Source of the DNA: a virus
DNA length: 24,190 nt
Strand: one strand, 5' to 3'
IMG/VR virus record: IMGVR_UViG_3300003690_000212
Span: 1-24,190 of that record
The number at the start of each line of letters is the position of its first letter. Position 1 is the first letter of the stretch. Shown here piece after piece: positions 6,754 through 13,445 of this stretch. The notes under the pieces are model-generated. The model saw nothing but the letters and a program-made list of their open reading frames with translations. It was not told the DNA's origin and did not search any database. Position numbers and translations under genes: made by a program.

Positions 6754-7626
6754 TTATTTTGCTGTTAGGCGATTGAAAATGCGTTCAGCCAACTGATCTG
6801 CCATATTTTCTTTCTTCTGGTTTGACATTAAGCGTGCTGCTACTCGGCGAGATACTTCAGCTACAATCTCTTCATGATCGAGACTTTCGGCTTGACGACG
6901 TTCGCACTCTTCATCACCGGGCACACACTCTTCCTCTGGCTGGGCGCGCGGAGCGGTGGGCCTTTCGGGGGCGACGGCGCGGCCGCCACCAGTGTGTGTT
7001 ACGGCTCGTTGCATGCGTGGCTGGCGGCCACGCTGACGAGCGCTCGGGAAGGCTGGACCTCCAACACCTTCTTCAATATCTTCCTCTTCCTCTTCCTCTT
7101 CCTTCAGCCAACGACCGGTAGCCTTGTTTGCCACGTCGCTGCGGTCTTGCTTGCCGGCCTTTGTCGAAGAAGTTGCGCCAGATGCGGTTGGGGTATTCCA
7201 GTTTTCCTGATATAAATCAGAGGCCCCGGGAACCTCTTCTTCGGCTCCAAACTCCATTTCCACGTCACCTTCGGGGCCTTCTAACTCGGCGCCGACTTCA
7301 AGCTCTTCTTCTTCACCCCCTTCTTCGCCGTCTACGCCTAAGTCCATGTCTACGCCATGTTGTTCGCCCCAATCTTGAATATGCTGGAGCAAATCTACAA
7401 CGAGATCTTCGGCTTCGCCACCTTCGTCTTCGCCTTCGAGACCTGCGTCATCAACCGGAAGCTCGTCTTCAACGGCTCCTACTTCAATTTCATCTTCGAC
7501 GCCTAATTCGTCTTCTTGTTCATCTAGCGGATTATTGGTAAAATAATTCTCACTTAATGGGGCGAGATTGGCTAGTTTCATGAATTTCCTAACCTCGCCT
7601 TCTGTTAACAGTTTGTTACGAGCCAT
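6754..7626 (-). CDS. Highly acidic low-complexity protein, possible internal head or scaffold-type protein
   Basis: A 290-aa protein. The N-terminal module (1-33) contains VRKFMKLANLAPLSENYF. A long acidic, Gly/Glu/Asp-rich stretch (about 34-130) follows, then a Ser/Thr/basic segment, a second acidic run (about 174-186, eight Glu in a row), an Arg/Pro-rich linker, and a C-terminal helix (about 245-288) with IVAEVSRRVAARLM. Strong acidity and low complexity are typical of prohead core or DNA-mimic proteins of large phages. Either reading is inference, since no structural gene lies nearby. ATG 7626 has an ideal AAGGAG 8 nt upstream. It is followed by a hairpin and a new promoter, so it may be a separate transcription unit. 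Long plus-strand frames here are artefacts of the repetitive GAA/GAG codons. Confidence 0.78.
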   Translation of the reverse strand: MARNKLLTEGEVRKFMKLANLAPLSENYFTNNPLDEQEDELGVEDEIEVGAVEDELPVDDAGLEGEDEGGEAEDLVVDLLQHIQDWGEQHGVDMDLGVDGEEGGEEEELEVGAELEGPEGDVEMEFGAEEEVPGASDLYQENWNTPTASGATSSTKAGKQDRSDVANKATGRWLKEEEEEEEDIEEGVGGPAFPSARQRGRQPRMQRAVTHTGGGRAVAPERPTAPRAQPEEECVPGDEECERRQAESLDHEEIVAEVSRRVAARLMSNQKKENMADQLAERIFNRLTAK

Positions 7627-7707
7627 TTAGTTTTCTCCTTGAGCATATTATGCTAACTCAAAAATAAATAGTAATCTCTTTGGATAAAGTCCAAAAAAAC
7701 GAGTTTT
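7627..7707. other. AT-rich gap with small inverted repeats, no clear promoter
   Basis: Unlike the other large gaps, this 81-nt stretch has no convincing -35/-10 pair for the acidic-protein gene. The best minus-strand candidate is TTGGAC (7693-7688) with TATTTA 18 nt on, which is weak. It contains a 6-bp inverted repeat AGCATA/TATGCT (7642-7654) just before the ribosome site and TTTGGA/TCCAAA (7679-7695). An A7/T6 pair near 7693-7709 might act as a weak terminator. None of these is firm. Confidence 0.3.
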
Positions 7708-8034
7708 TTATAAGTCTGGGTGCTCTTTGGCAATCACGTCAAATATATCTACCAACTGTTGTTCGGATAATCCTAAGTCGCGCGACCTTTGAGATCCGGT
7801 ATTTCTTAGTGTGGCCGTTTTGGCTTTACGTACTTTTGATTGCGGCTTAACTTCGTCAATATAAGACAGAATTCTATCGTCTTCTTCGAGATAAGCCGTA
7901 ATAATATGACGAAAAAAAGCGGATTGTGATAACCCATCTTGACGCAACTTTACGATCAATTTTGCTTGGCGATGATCGTTGTCTGTAAATACAATTTTCT
8001 TGGTTAGTTTACCATAATCAATCTCATTGGACAT
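7708..8034 (-). CDS. Small basic/helical protein, ribbon-helix-helix-like segment
   Basis: 108 aa from ATG 8034 (MSNEIDYGKLTKKIVFTD). I prefer this ATG to the one at 8040 because it forms a TAATG stop-start junction with the IMPDH-like gene and has GAGG about 9 nt upstream; the earlier ATG is too close to that site. Residues about 10-48 read KIVFTDNDHRQAKLIVKLRQ, then DGLSQSAFFRHIITAYL: a strand followed by two helices with the S-x-x-FFR pattern common in ribbon-helix-helix DNA-binding proteins. The middle is Lys/Arg-rich (KVRKAKTATLR) and the C-terminus is an acidic helix ending EHPDL. A transcriptional or DNA-binding role is inference. It is the last gene of the nucleotide-metabolism run. 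Confidence 0.7.
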   Translation of the reverse strand: MSNEIDYGKLTKKIVFTDNDHRQAKLIVKLRQDGLSQSAFFRHIITAYLEEDDRILSYIDEVKPQSKVRKAKTATLRNTGSQRSRDLGLSEQQLVDIFDVIAKEHPDL

Positions 8035-9062
8035 TACCATTTCCTCGTTAAAATATGAGTGTGGCTTTCAGATAAACCAGAAGGACTTTGACGCACAAAT
8101 TCAGCCTTGAGTTGTAGTTCCTCTATGGAACGTGCACCAGAATAAGAAAATCCTGATCGAATGCCCTGGTTGAGATCTTCTAAAATATCCTTAACTCGTC
8201 CTTGATATGGAACACGCGCAGATACTCCCTCAAAAGACGTATATTTTCCGCGCCATTCGGTTTGAGCTTCTTTGCTGGCCATTCCTCGATAAGACTTCCA
8301 TGTGCTGCCATCGGTGTCCCGTTGAATTTCGCCTGGGGTTTCTGAGGTGCCGGCCAATAAAGAGCCACACATTGCTGCATTCGCGCCGCACGCCAAAGCT
8401 TTTACAATATCGCCCGAGTTTTTAATTCCCCCGTCTGCAATGATGGTTACATCTCGATCCGTTTCGGCACAATCGAGAATAGTCTGCAAGCCAGGAAGCC
8501 CGTGACCGGTTTGAATTCGTGTAGAACAAATTGATCCACCCCCAATATTACAGCGTACTGAATCTGCACCCCAATCGGCTAAATCATTAATGCCTTCCAA
8601 AGTAGCAACGTTTCCTGCCATAATATGAAAGTTATCTCCAAAAATTGCTCGAAGCGATTGAAGGGCGGACTTTACTAATATATGGTGGCCGTGGGCTACA
8701 TCGATGCATATAAAGGTTGCGCCTGCATCAAAAGCTGCTGTGGCGCGTTCGATATATTCTCCAGTTACGCCAACTGCGGCGCCTACGTGGCCAAATTCAT
8801 CCATGTTATCCGTCACGCGCTTAATGTGCCGTTGTTGTTCAATAATAGTATTATATCGATGAATGACGCCCGCGCCACCACGAAGTGTCATAGCCATGGC
8901 CATAGGACTTGCTGTTACTGTGTCCATCGGAGACGAGAGGAGGGGCGATTTAAGAATAAGGCCATTTCCAAGGTCGGTGCTAATGTCAATCTCGGTGCGC
9001 GATTTAATATCGGAGTATTGTGGGACTAGAAGTATATCATCATATGAAAGAGAATTACTCAT
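8034..9062 (-). CDS. IMP dehydrogenase/GMP reductase family enzyme, closer to GMP reductase
   Basis: 342 aa from ATG 9062 (MSNSLSYDDILLVPQYSD). An upstream in-frame TTG at 9077 lacks homologous sequence and support. This family interconverts purine nucleotides: IMPDH oxidises IMP to XMP, GMP reductase converts GMP to IMP. It has the YDDILLVP start, the LLSSPMDTV block, nucleotide-binding GGGSICSTR with catalytic Cys179, and ADGGIKNSGD. The terminal block is YRGMAS then FEGVSARVPYQG then GIRSGFSYSGA. No CBS domain is inserted, and the IMPDH flap Arg-Tyr pair is not evident. The region after YRGMAS and the EG-V-x-G segment align better with GMP reductase. It overlaps the thioredoxin gene by 8 nt. 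A role in purine salvage for dNTP supply is inferred. Confidence 0.9.
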   Translation of the reverse strand: MSNSLSYDDILLVPQYSDIKSRTEIDISTDLGNGLILKSPLLSSPMDTVTASPMAMAMTLRGGAGVIHRYNTIIEQQRHIKRVTDNMDEFGHVGAAVGVTGEYIERATAAFDAGATFICIDVAHGHHILVKSALQSLRAIFGDNFHIMAGNVATLEGINDLADWGADSVRCNIGGGSICSTRIQTGHGLPGLQTILDCAETDRDVTIIADGGIKNSGDIVKALACGANAAMCGSLLAGTSETPGEIQRDTDGSTWKSYRGMASKEAQTEWRGKYTSFEGVSARVPYQGRVKDILEDLNQGIRSGFSYSGARSIEELQLKAEFVRQSPSGLSESHTHILTRKW

Positions 9063-9426
9063 TTTGTCCACCCTCAATAAAACTTTTAATGTCTTTAGAA
9101 TAAAACCATGTCATTTTGTTAGGAGGATCAGGATCCTGCAAGTGCTGAATACTCAGCCGCTTGTCTCCATTTTTTATCATTATAATGCTCGGCACCCCAT
9201 GGAATCCTAATCGGCCTTCAACAGAAAGATCGTCTTCAATATTGAAAGCAAAAAAATGTAAATTTTCTCCATCGCTATATTGATTAGCAAGGTCTTCATA
9301 GTAGTCTTTTAAACTATGGCAGTAGTGACAATTATTGGCATAAAATTTAACAATGCACGTAGCTGTATCTTCGAAGCGTCCTTCTATAATTTTATGAAGT
9401 GCTTCCGTTGATAATCGTTCAACCAT
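9055..9426 (-). CDS. Thioredoxin-like protein with CHYC active site
   Basis: A 123-aa thioredoxin-fold protein. The redox motif C33-H-Y-C36 sits in VKFYANNCHYCHSLK after the first strand, and the cis-Pro loop GVPSI (Pro79) is present, as is the FAFNIEDD strand. Length and layout match a stand-alone thioredoxin. The dipeptide between the cysteines (HY) differs from thioredoxin GP and from glutaredoxin PY, so its redox potential and partner are uncertain. The natural client in this window would be the class II ribonucleotide reductase at 19848-21815, whose C-terminal cysteine pair needs re-reduction; that link is inference. It overlaps its neighbours by 8 nt on each side, indicating translational coupling. 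Confidence 0.92.
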   Translation of the reverse strand: MVERLSTEALHKIIEGRFEDTATCIVKFYANNCHYCHSLKDYYEDLANQYSDGENLHFFAFNIEDDLSVEGRLGFHGVPSIIMIKNGDKRLSIQHLQDPDPPNKMTWFYSKDIKSFIEGGQNE

Positions 9427-9676
9427 ATTTCTCTATAACCTTTTGTGTTTTTTTTAAACAGTCGGGGCAAAAGAGCCTTACTTGATTTTGTTCTTCTCTC
9501 ACCACTACTTTCCATGATGTTACCATGTCCTTGTTGCTTTTGTCAAATGCTTCTTCACAGGTATTACACTGGCTCGGTAGTCGATCAAAGAGGAAAATTT
9601 TTTGGGAAAGATTCCGTTCCTCTGGTGTTGATTTCTTTTCTATTTTCTTCGCTTTTCTGCGTTCTTTTCTATTCAT
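9419..9676 (-). CDS. Small zinc-ribbon-like protein
   Basis: An 85-aa protein with a very basic N-terminus (MNRKERRKAKKIEKK). Two CxxC knuckles follow: C37-N-T-C40 and C70-P-D-C73, about 30 residues apart, the layout of a treble-clef or ribbon Zn site. The intervening strand SWKVVVREE and the helix after the second knuckle fit a small Zn domain. Nucleic-acid binding is plausible from the basic tail but not shown. Start ATG 9676 has no clear Shine-Dalgarno and follows the previous stop by 1 nt, so it probably relies on translational coupling. The long plus-strand frame at 9445-9876 is a shadow. Confidence 0.75.
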   Translation of the reverse strand: MNRKERRKAKKIEKKSTPEERNLSQKIFLFDRLPSQCNTCEEAFDKSNKDMVTSWKVVVREEQNQVRLFCPDCLKKTQKVIEKYG

Positions 9677-9677
9677 T

Positions 9678-9998
9678 TTATAGATTCAATTCCAACATGG
9701 CTGCATCACTTAAGAGATGCATGCCCCATTTCGGTTCGAATACAACATTAATAATGGCTTTCTCAATACTGACCAATTCTTCTACTTTGGCTTTAACTTC
9801 TACTGGCAGACTTTCAGCCACCGGACAATTAGGCGACGTTAAAGTCATTACAATTTCTACGATCTTATTGTCTTGAAGGTTAATTTCGTATATAAGGCCT
9901 AACTCATAAATACTTATGGGAATTTCCGGATCATAAATTGTTTGCAAAACTCTCACGATTTCTTTAGCTCTTTCGGTCATCTCTTTCTCTTCCATCAT
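9678..9998 (-). CDS. MIP18/DUF59 (SufT/PaaD-type) Fe-S cluster assembly protein
   Basis: 106 aa covering the whole MIP18 domain, which helps deliver iron-sulfur clusters to target proteins. Signature elements are IYDPEIPISIYELGLIYEI (about 21-39) and MTLTSPNCPVAESLP with the conserved Cys58. The WGMHLLSDAAMLELNL end is typical of SufT-like proteins. The start could be either tandem ATG at 9998/9995 or ATG 9980, where the domain proper begins; I keep 9998 because it overlaps the methylase stop as ATGA. It sits among redox and DNA-modification genes. No obvious Fe-S enzyme is encoded nearby (the reductase here is B12-dependent), so a host Fe-S protein or an enzyme outside the window is the likely client. 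Confidence 0.9.
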   Translation of the reverse strand: MMEEKEMTERAKEIVRVLQTIYDPEIPISIYELGLIYEINLQDNKIVEIVMTLTSPNCPVAESLPVEVKAKVEELVSIEKAIINVVFEPKWGMHLLSDAAMLELNL

Positions 9999-10483
9999 CG
10001 CGCGAGGGCCCCCATGAGCGGGTCGCTGGGCCGGCCATAATCTGGGCGCTTAGTAAATACGACAACTGCCGAGGGAAAGGGGGCGCTGTTAGTGCTATCG
10101 CCAAACTTTAATCGGCCTTTGATAAAGAAAACCATTTCTGCTTTCATTACATAGTCGTGCCAATATTTTGTGTCTGTTCGCGCTGGAACCAACATCACTA
10201 CTTTAGTGTCGGGATCTTGGGCTTCTTCATATCCCTTTTTAATCCACGCGTCGATGCCGCGGCCATAAGGTGGGTTGACAAAAACAGTGTGTCCTTGCCA
10301 GCTTTGTGTTAACCCATTTTCTTCTTCGGTAAAAAACGTTTTGCATTTGGTGTTATCGGAAGTGGCACAAGCATCTAGATCAAATGGCCCGAATCTCCAA
10401 TCAAGTTTCTTAAAGAAATCGTAAGGAGTTGACCATTCGCCAACTTTACTTGAAAACATTACAAGTTGTGTTACTTTATTCAT
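9995..10483 (-). CDS. Phage-type DNA N6-adenine methyltransferase (Dam)
   Basis: 162 aa, matching the short phage Dam family (PF05869-type). EWSTPYDFFKKLDWRFGPF is followed by FDLDACAT (34-41), the AdoMet-binding entry. The catalytic NPPY is at 70-73 in VFVNPPYGRG. KVVMLVPARTDTKYWHDYV follows, with the FIKGRLKFG block near 120-130. It transfers methyl from AdoMet to adenine N6 in DNA, in phages usually as protection from host restriction or as a mark. All motifs are intact, in contrast to the D12-like protein at 938-1687. It overlaps dut by 4 nt (ATGA) and the Fe-S gene by 4 nt. The recognition sequence cannot be deduced. Confidence 0.92.
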   Translation of the reverse strand: MNKVTQLVMFSSKVGEWSTPYDFFKKLDWRFGPFDLDACATSDNTKCKTFFTEEENGLTQSWQGHTVFVNPPYGRGIDAWIKKGYEEAQDPDTKVVMLVPARTDTKYWHDYVMKAEMVFFIKGRLKFGDSTNSAPFPSAVVVFTKRPDYGRPSDPLMGALAR

Positions 10484-10935
10484 CCTGTACTCCCCAGGGC
10501 TCCATCGCCTCTATCGCTAATGGTAATGGGATATTCGTTATAGAGCGCCTCTGCGGCTGTCTCTTGGGGTCGAAAATGTATGACGGGCGTAAGCACTAAT
10601 TGTGCAATTTTTGTGCCGGGGGCCACATATTGAGTGTGGACTCCCACATTGTGAAGGTTAATAAATACTTCTCCCTCATAGCCTGAGTCAATAACACAAG
10701 CTCCGACAACAAGACTGCGTTTGGCTGCCATTCCAGATCGATTCTTCACTTCTAGCATGTATCCATGAGGCACTTCAAACTTTAAGCCTGTGGGTAAAAT
10801 CCTGCTGTCTCCTTGTTGGAGGCGGCATTTGTCTTCGGTCTCGGGACAAAAGTATACATCAAGTCCGGCATCCGAAGGGTTTGCGCGGGTGGGGGTCGTA
10901 ACCCCCGGCCGCACTTTCGAATATCGTATAATCAT
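10480..10935 (-). CDS. dut: dUTP diphosphatase (dUTPase)
   Basis: A 151-aa trimeric-type dUTPase that hydrolyses dUTP to dUMP and pyrophosphate, keeping uracil out of DNA and feeding thymidylate synthesis. All five family motifs are visible: DAGLD (22-26), NRSG (65-68), VGACVIDSGYEGEV (77-90) with the catalytic Asp83 and Tyr86, GTKIAQLVLTP (107-117) and RGDGALGSTG at the C-terminus. The usual second Asp of motif 3 is Gly, a position outside the strict catalytic set. Start ATG 10935 overlaps the preceding stop by one base (TAATG). Confidence 0.97.
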   Translation of the reverse strand: MIIRYSKVRPGVTTPTRANPSDAGLDVYFCPETEDKCRLQQGDSRILPTGLKFEVPHGYMLEVKNRSGMAAKRSLVVGACVIDSGYEGEVFINLHNVGVHTQYVAPGTKIAQLVLTPVIHFRPQETAAEALYNEYPITISDRGDGALGSTG

Positions 10936-11138
10936 TAGTCTTTTTTTTCCTTCTTCGCCATAAAATTAAACATTTGTTGAAAAAGTGCAGGCAACATGGC
11001 CTCTTCTACAAAATTATCAAATTCATCTTTTTTAATCTCTTCGAGTAGCTGGCTTTTGGCCACGCCGTCCCATGATTTCTTAGGATCGCTATAAACCATA
11101 ATAAATGGAAATTTTTTATGACGCAATATCATGCTCAT
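10935..11138 (-). CDS. Small unknown protein in the nucleotide-metabolism operon
   Basis: A 67-aa protein, MSMILRHKKFPFIMVYSDPK onward. It is a compact strand-rich N-terminus followed by a helix with FDNFVEEAMLPALFQQMFNF and a basic KKEKKD tail. No known motif is present. It overlaps both neighbours (4 nt with the GapR-like gene, 1 nt with dut), which argues that it is translated. Function unknown. Confidence 0.65.
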   Translation of the reverse strand: MSMILRHKKFPFIMVYSDPKKSWDGVAKSQLLEEIKKDEFDNFVEEAMLPALFQQMFNFMAKKEKKD

Positions 11139-11395
11139 GGTTGCCCTCCAGAATATTGCCCGCTAATCATTTCAAAGTTCTCCACCACTTCATCGATGTT
11201 AAACTTGCCTTTATACAGACGGTATGCCTTTACTGCTGCTCGAATCTCATCGGTATTCAGCCAACTATTCTCTCGGTATTCAGACCGTAAATCTCGGCGC
11301 TGATCCTTATAAGGCTCCATCGCCTCTTCAATTGCTGCCAACGAACGAATATATTCCTTGACATACTTCTTTTTTTCTTGGTGTGAGTTTGCCAC
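11135..11395 (-). CDS. Small helical protein, GapR (DUF2312)-like
   Basis: An 86-aa protein starting at GTG 11395 (read VANSHQEKKK). This start is decided by a strong AAGGAGGT site at 11400-11407 and by the promoter at 11421-11449. The longer frame back to 11449 would place the start inside that promoter. A helical N-terminus, YIRSLAAIEEAMEPYKDQRRDL, is followed by a second helical part with IRAAVKAYRLYKG. Helix, ExIxxIExxxxPxKxxxxDL, then a short turn and a lysine-rich helix resembles GapR, the nucleoid protein that binds overtwisted DNA ahead of replication forks. The similarity is short, so the call is tentative. It heads the operon running left to about 7708. Confidence 0.7.
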   Translation of the reverse strand: MANSHQEKKKYVKEYIRSLAAIEEAMEPYKDQRRDLRSEYRENSWLNTDEIRAAVKAYRLYKGKFNIDEVVENFEMISGQYSGGQP

Positions 11396-11399
11396 ACTT

Positions 11400-11407
11400 A
11401 CCTCCTT
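11400..11407 (-). promoter_or_regulatory. Strong ribosome binding site that fixes a GTG start
   Basis: AAGGAGGT on the minus strand, ending 4 nt before GTG 11395. It is among the best matches to the anti-Shine-Dalgarno sequence in the window and shows that the GapR-like gene begins at 11395, not at the longer open frame's start at 11449. Confidence 0.85.
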
Positions 11408-11420
11408 GTGGTACTCTATT

Positions 11421-11449
11421 AATATAACAAATAATTCGTCACTTGTCAA
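11421..11449 (-). promoter_or_regulatory. Sigma-70 promoter with extended -10 for the nucleotide-metabolism operon
   Basis: TTGACA (11449-11444), 17-nt spacer, TATATT (11426-11421), with a TGT extended -10 just before the hexamer. It occupies the 60-nt gap after the J-domain gene. The expected transcription start is near 11414, giving a leader of about 19 nt to the GTG start. It would drive genes from 11395 to about 7708. Confidence 0.9.
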
Positions 11450-11455
11450 GCGATT

Positions 11456-12145
11456 TTATTCTATAAACCCAAAAAGTTGATGCAAATATCTTCGCATCAA
11501 ATTATCTTTTTCATCTTGAGTCTCGCATTCTGCAAACATATAATTATAAGTCTGTTTCTCTCCTAAAATACTCTGGTTAACAGTAGCGACTTCTTTCCGC
11601 ATCCATCCTACTTGTTGTTTATAGTTAGTAGGAGTATCCACTCCATATTGTTCTGCCAGATCTAAGAGAACAAAATATCGCCGTTCTTCTAGCGCCTTTA
11701 ATGCCTTCTTAAAGGTTTGCATTTTTTGGTCTCTTTCTTCTTGCATTAAATCTTTTGATAAACGGTCTGGGTGAAAATGCATAGCCAATTTTTTAAATAC
11801 CCGAACAAACGCTTTATGGACTTCGTTTTCTCGTTCAAAATCCCGCACTTCCTCCATCATATTAGCAAACTCTTCATCATTCTCTAAAACCTCATCGCTC
11901 TGGCACAGGCTTGTTTCATCAACAACCTCCGCAGCCGGCGCACTCGGGTTAGTGAGTCCGAGCCTTTCATAATAAGACGCCGTCACGGCCGCCAAGTCAA
12001 TATCATTGCGCCGGCAATACTCTTCATAATATTGTTGGAATTCAGGGGCACTCGTTTTAGTTATCTGTTGTACCAAATCAAGCTCTCCATATAAATAGCG
12101 TAACTCATTTACTACCTTTTGCCATCGAAGCCGAACTGTAGACAC
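11456..12145 (-). CDS. J-domain (DnaJ-like) protein
   Basis: A 229-aa protein with a J-domain-like segment at about 108-170. VHKAFVRVFKKLAMHFHPDR contains the invariant His-Pro-Asp (125-127), preceded by a basic helix II and followed by helix III/IV-like TFKKALKALEERRYFVLLDL. J-domains stimulate the ATPase of Hsp70 (DnaK); there is no Hsp70 here, so a host DnaK would be the partner. The N-terminal 100 residues are helical and acidic with no Gly/Phe or Zn-finger region, so it is not a full DnaJ but a phage-specific co-chaperone or recruiter. ATG 12145 has AGAGG 6 nt upstream. It is the last gene of the polymerase-sigma-ClpP run. Confidence 0.85.
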   Translation of the reverse strand: MSTVRLRWQKVVNELRYLYGELDLVQQITKTSAPEFQQYYEEYCRRNDIDLAAVTASYYERLGLTNPSAPAAEVVDETSLCQSDEVLENDEEFANMMEEVRDFERENEVHKAFVRVFKKLAMHFHPDRLSKDLMQEERDQKMQTFKKALKALEERRYFVLLDLAEQYGVDTPTNYKQQVGWMRKEVATVNQSILGEKQTYNYMFAECETQDEKDNLMRRYLHQLFGFIE

Positions 12146-12158
12146 ATTTTATCCTCTT

Positions 12159-12764
12159 TTATTTAAAATCAAACCTAACGCGGGCTTCGATCTTCAATGT
12201 AGGAATGTGTAGATGATTAGCGAGATTGTGCTTTAAACACTCATCGGCTTCTAAAAACCAGTCTGCATGTCCTTTCTCGTGAATGATGTCCAAAAAATAT
12301 TCTTCATGATGACCACAGTTTTTAGCCATCATCTTATAAACTTTTTGATTGAGTCTCTCGGTTTCTTCGGCGTCTGCTTTAATCTCTTCTACTTTTCCAA
12401 TGGACATCGATGACACATCATGAATCATTAAGGTGGCGTCCGGGTCCATATGGCGGTACCCTTCAGTACCAAAGCTAAAGAGTAACGCGCCACAGGACAT
12501 AGCTTTGCCTTGAACAATCGTAGCCACAGTAATGCGTGACGTCCGGATATCAGCAACCATAGACATCAAACTATAAACTTGTCCGCCGTAGCTATCAATA
12601 ATGATCGGCACTACAGGTTGTCCCGTGTTATGGGCTTTGCTCATTTTCTCTGAAAATTCTTTTGCGGCTGCTTCATCAAACTTTTTAACGCGAATGACAA
12701 TAGGCAAATCATCAATAAGCTCTTTGTCTTTTAATAGTGGACTGAAGTTTGTGATGACGTTCAT
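12159..12764 (-). CDS. clpP: ClpP-like serine protease with a complete Ser-His-Asp triad
   Basis: A 201-aa ClpP-family protein, the second in the window. The oxyanion strand IIIDSYGGQVYS (54-65), nucleophile Ser90 in KAMSCGALLFSFG, His115 in TLMIHDVS and Asp168 in GHADWFLEADECL reproduce the classic triad. Sequence identity with the protein at 5625-6266 is low outside motifs, so the two are old paralogs or separate acquisitions. The N-terminus is short, with no obvious propeptide, and the C-terminus is basic-acidic. It sits 1 nt from the sigma-like gene and 13 nt before the J-domain gene. A co-transcribed protease plus co-chaperone suggests turnover of selected host or phage proteins (inference). 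Confidence 0.93.
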   Translation of the reverse strand: MNVITNFSPLLKDKELIDDLPIVIRVKKFDEAAAKEFSEKMSKAHNTGQPVVPIIIDSYGGQVYSLMSMVADIRTSRITVATIVQGKAMSCGALLFSFGTEGYRHMDPDATLMIHDVSSMSIGKVEEIKADAEETERLNQKVYKMMAKNCGHHEEYFLDIIHEKGHADWFLEADECLKHNLANHLHIPTLKIEARVRFDFK

Positions 12765-12765
12765 A

Positions 12766-13443
12766 TTAGTAATTATTCTCTTTCTGAACTTTACGATAAA
12801 GAGGACGCAAATATGCCTTTAGTGTCCATGCAATTTGCTTGGTGGTGACTCCTGCACAACCTCTTATCAATAAATATAAGGCTTTCTTCTTTATTGTTGT
12901 TTCATCAAGACTCTTAATAGTGCTCATCACGCGAAGAATGACTTCGGTAGTGGTTTTTTTATATTTACCTTCTGCTATTTCGCTGGTGGCTGCTTCAATA
13001 GCAGGAATCAATTTGTTATAATAAAATGCCTCTTTTTCTGTGCGTTCCTCTTCATCTACACTATTAATATACAAAGAGTGATGCATGTTTATCCATTGTT
13101 GTTCCATCTCTTGTCCTACCATCAACAGTGTCTTCTTGCTTTTGTTATAAGTTCTGGACACTCCGCAAAAATAATGAAACGCACACGCACTTAAGTAAGA
13201 AAATGTTCTCCCTTTCTTCTTGTCATATTTATATCTTAAGCATTCCCATAGATGAGAAATACACCCATCAATAACCGCTCGACTCCGATAGAGAGAAACT
13301 GGTTTAAATTGCTTCCCTCCGCATACTCCATATGTTATTTCTCGCAAGAGGGGATAGATTTCTTCTTCGAAAAGTTGTTCATCATTGGTCTTTAAATACT
13401 GCTGTACCCGCTTTTCTTGATGCGGTCCATAATAAATTCCCAT
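12766..13443 (-). CDS. Sigma-factor-like protein (phage late sigma type)
   Basis: 225 aa from ATG 13443 (MGIYYGPHQEKRVQQYLKTN), which lies 2 nt after the polymerase stop. The TTG at 13497 used by a longer frame would overlap it. Residues about 60-110 read CISHLWECLRYKYDKKKGRT, then FSYLSACAFHYFCGVSR. This pattern of an acidic/basic helix, a K-x-x-K-G-x-x-FSYL turn and an aromatic helix resembles sigma region 2 (core binding and -10 recognition) as found in T4 gp55-type late sigma factors. The C-terminal region (about 180-225) is helical and basic, with TTKQIAWTLKAYLRPLY, compatible with a small DNA-binding end. The call rests on region 2 alone and is moderate. Confidence 0.75.
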   Translation of the reverse strand: MGIYYGPHQEKRVQQYLKTNDEQLFEEEIYPLLREITYGVCGGKQFKPVSLYRSRAVIDGCISHLWECLRYKYDKKKGRTFSYLSACAFHYFCGVSRTYNKSKKTLLMVGQEMEQQWINMHHSLYINSVDEEERTEKEAFYYNKLIPAIEAATSEIAEGKYKKTTTEVILRVMSTIKSLDETTIKKKALYLLIRGCAGVTTKQIAWTLKAYLRPLYRKVQKENNY

Positions 13444-13445
13444 TT

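Noticed and set aside
6822-7541. Three overlapping plus-strand frames opposite the acidic protein
   Set aside because: They arise because repetitive GAA/GAG codons read as TTC/CTC on the other strand, giving Leu/Arg/Phe-rich artefacts without ribosome sites.
9542-9547. TTGACA on the minus strand within the Zn-ribbon gene
   Set aside because: There is no -10 hexamer at 16-18 nt; judged coding coincidence.
9445-9876. 143-codon plus-strand frame rich in Phe/Leu/Ser that could pass for a membrane protein
   Set aside because: It crosses two well-supported minus-strand genes (Zn-ribbon and Fe-S proteins) and has no start signal.
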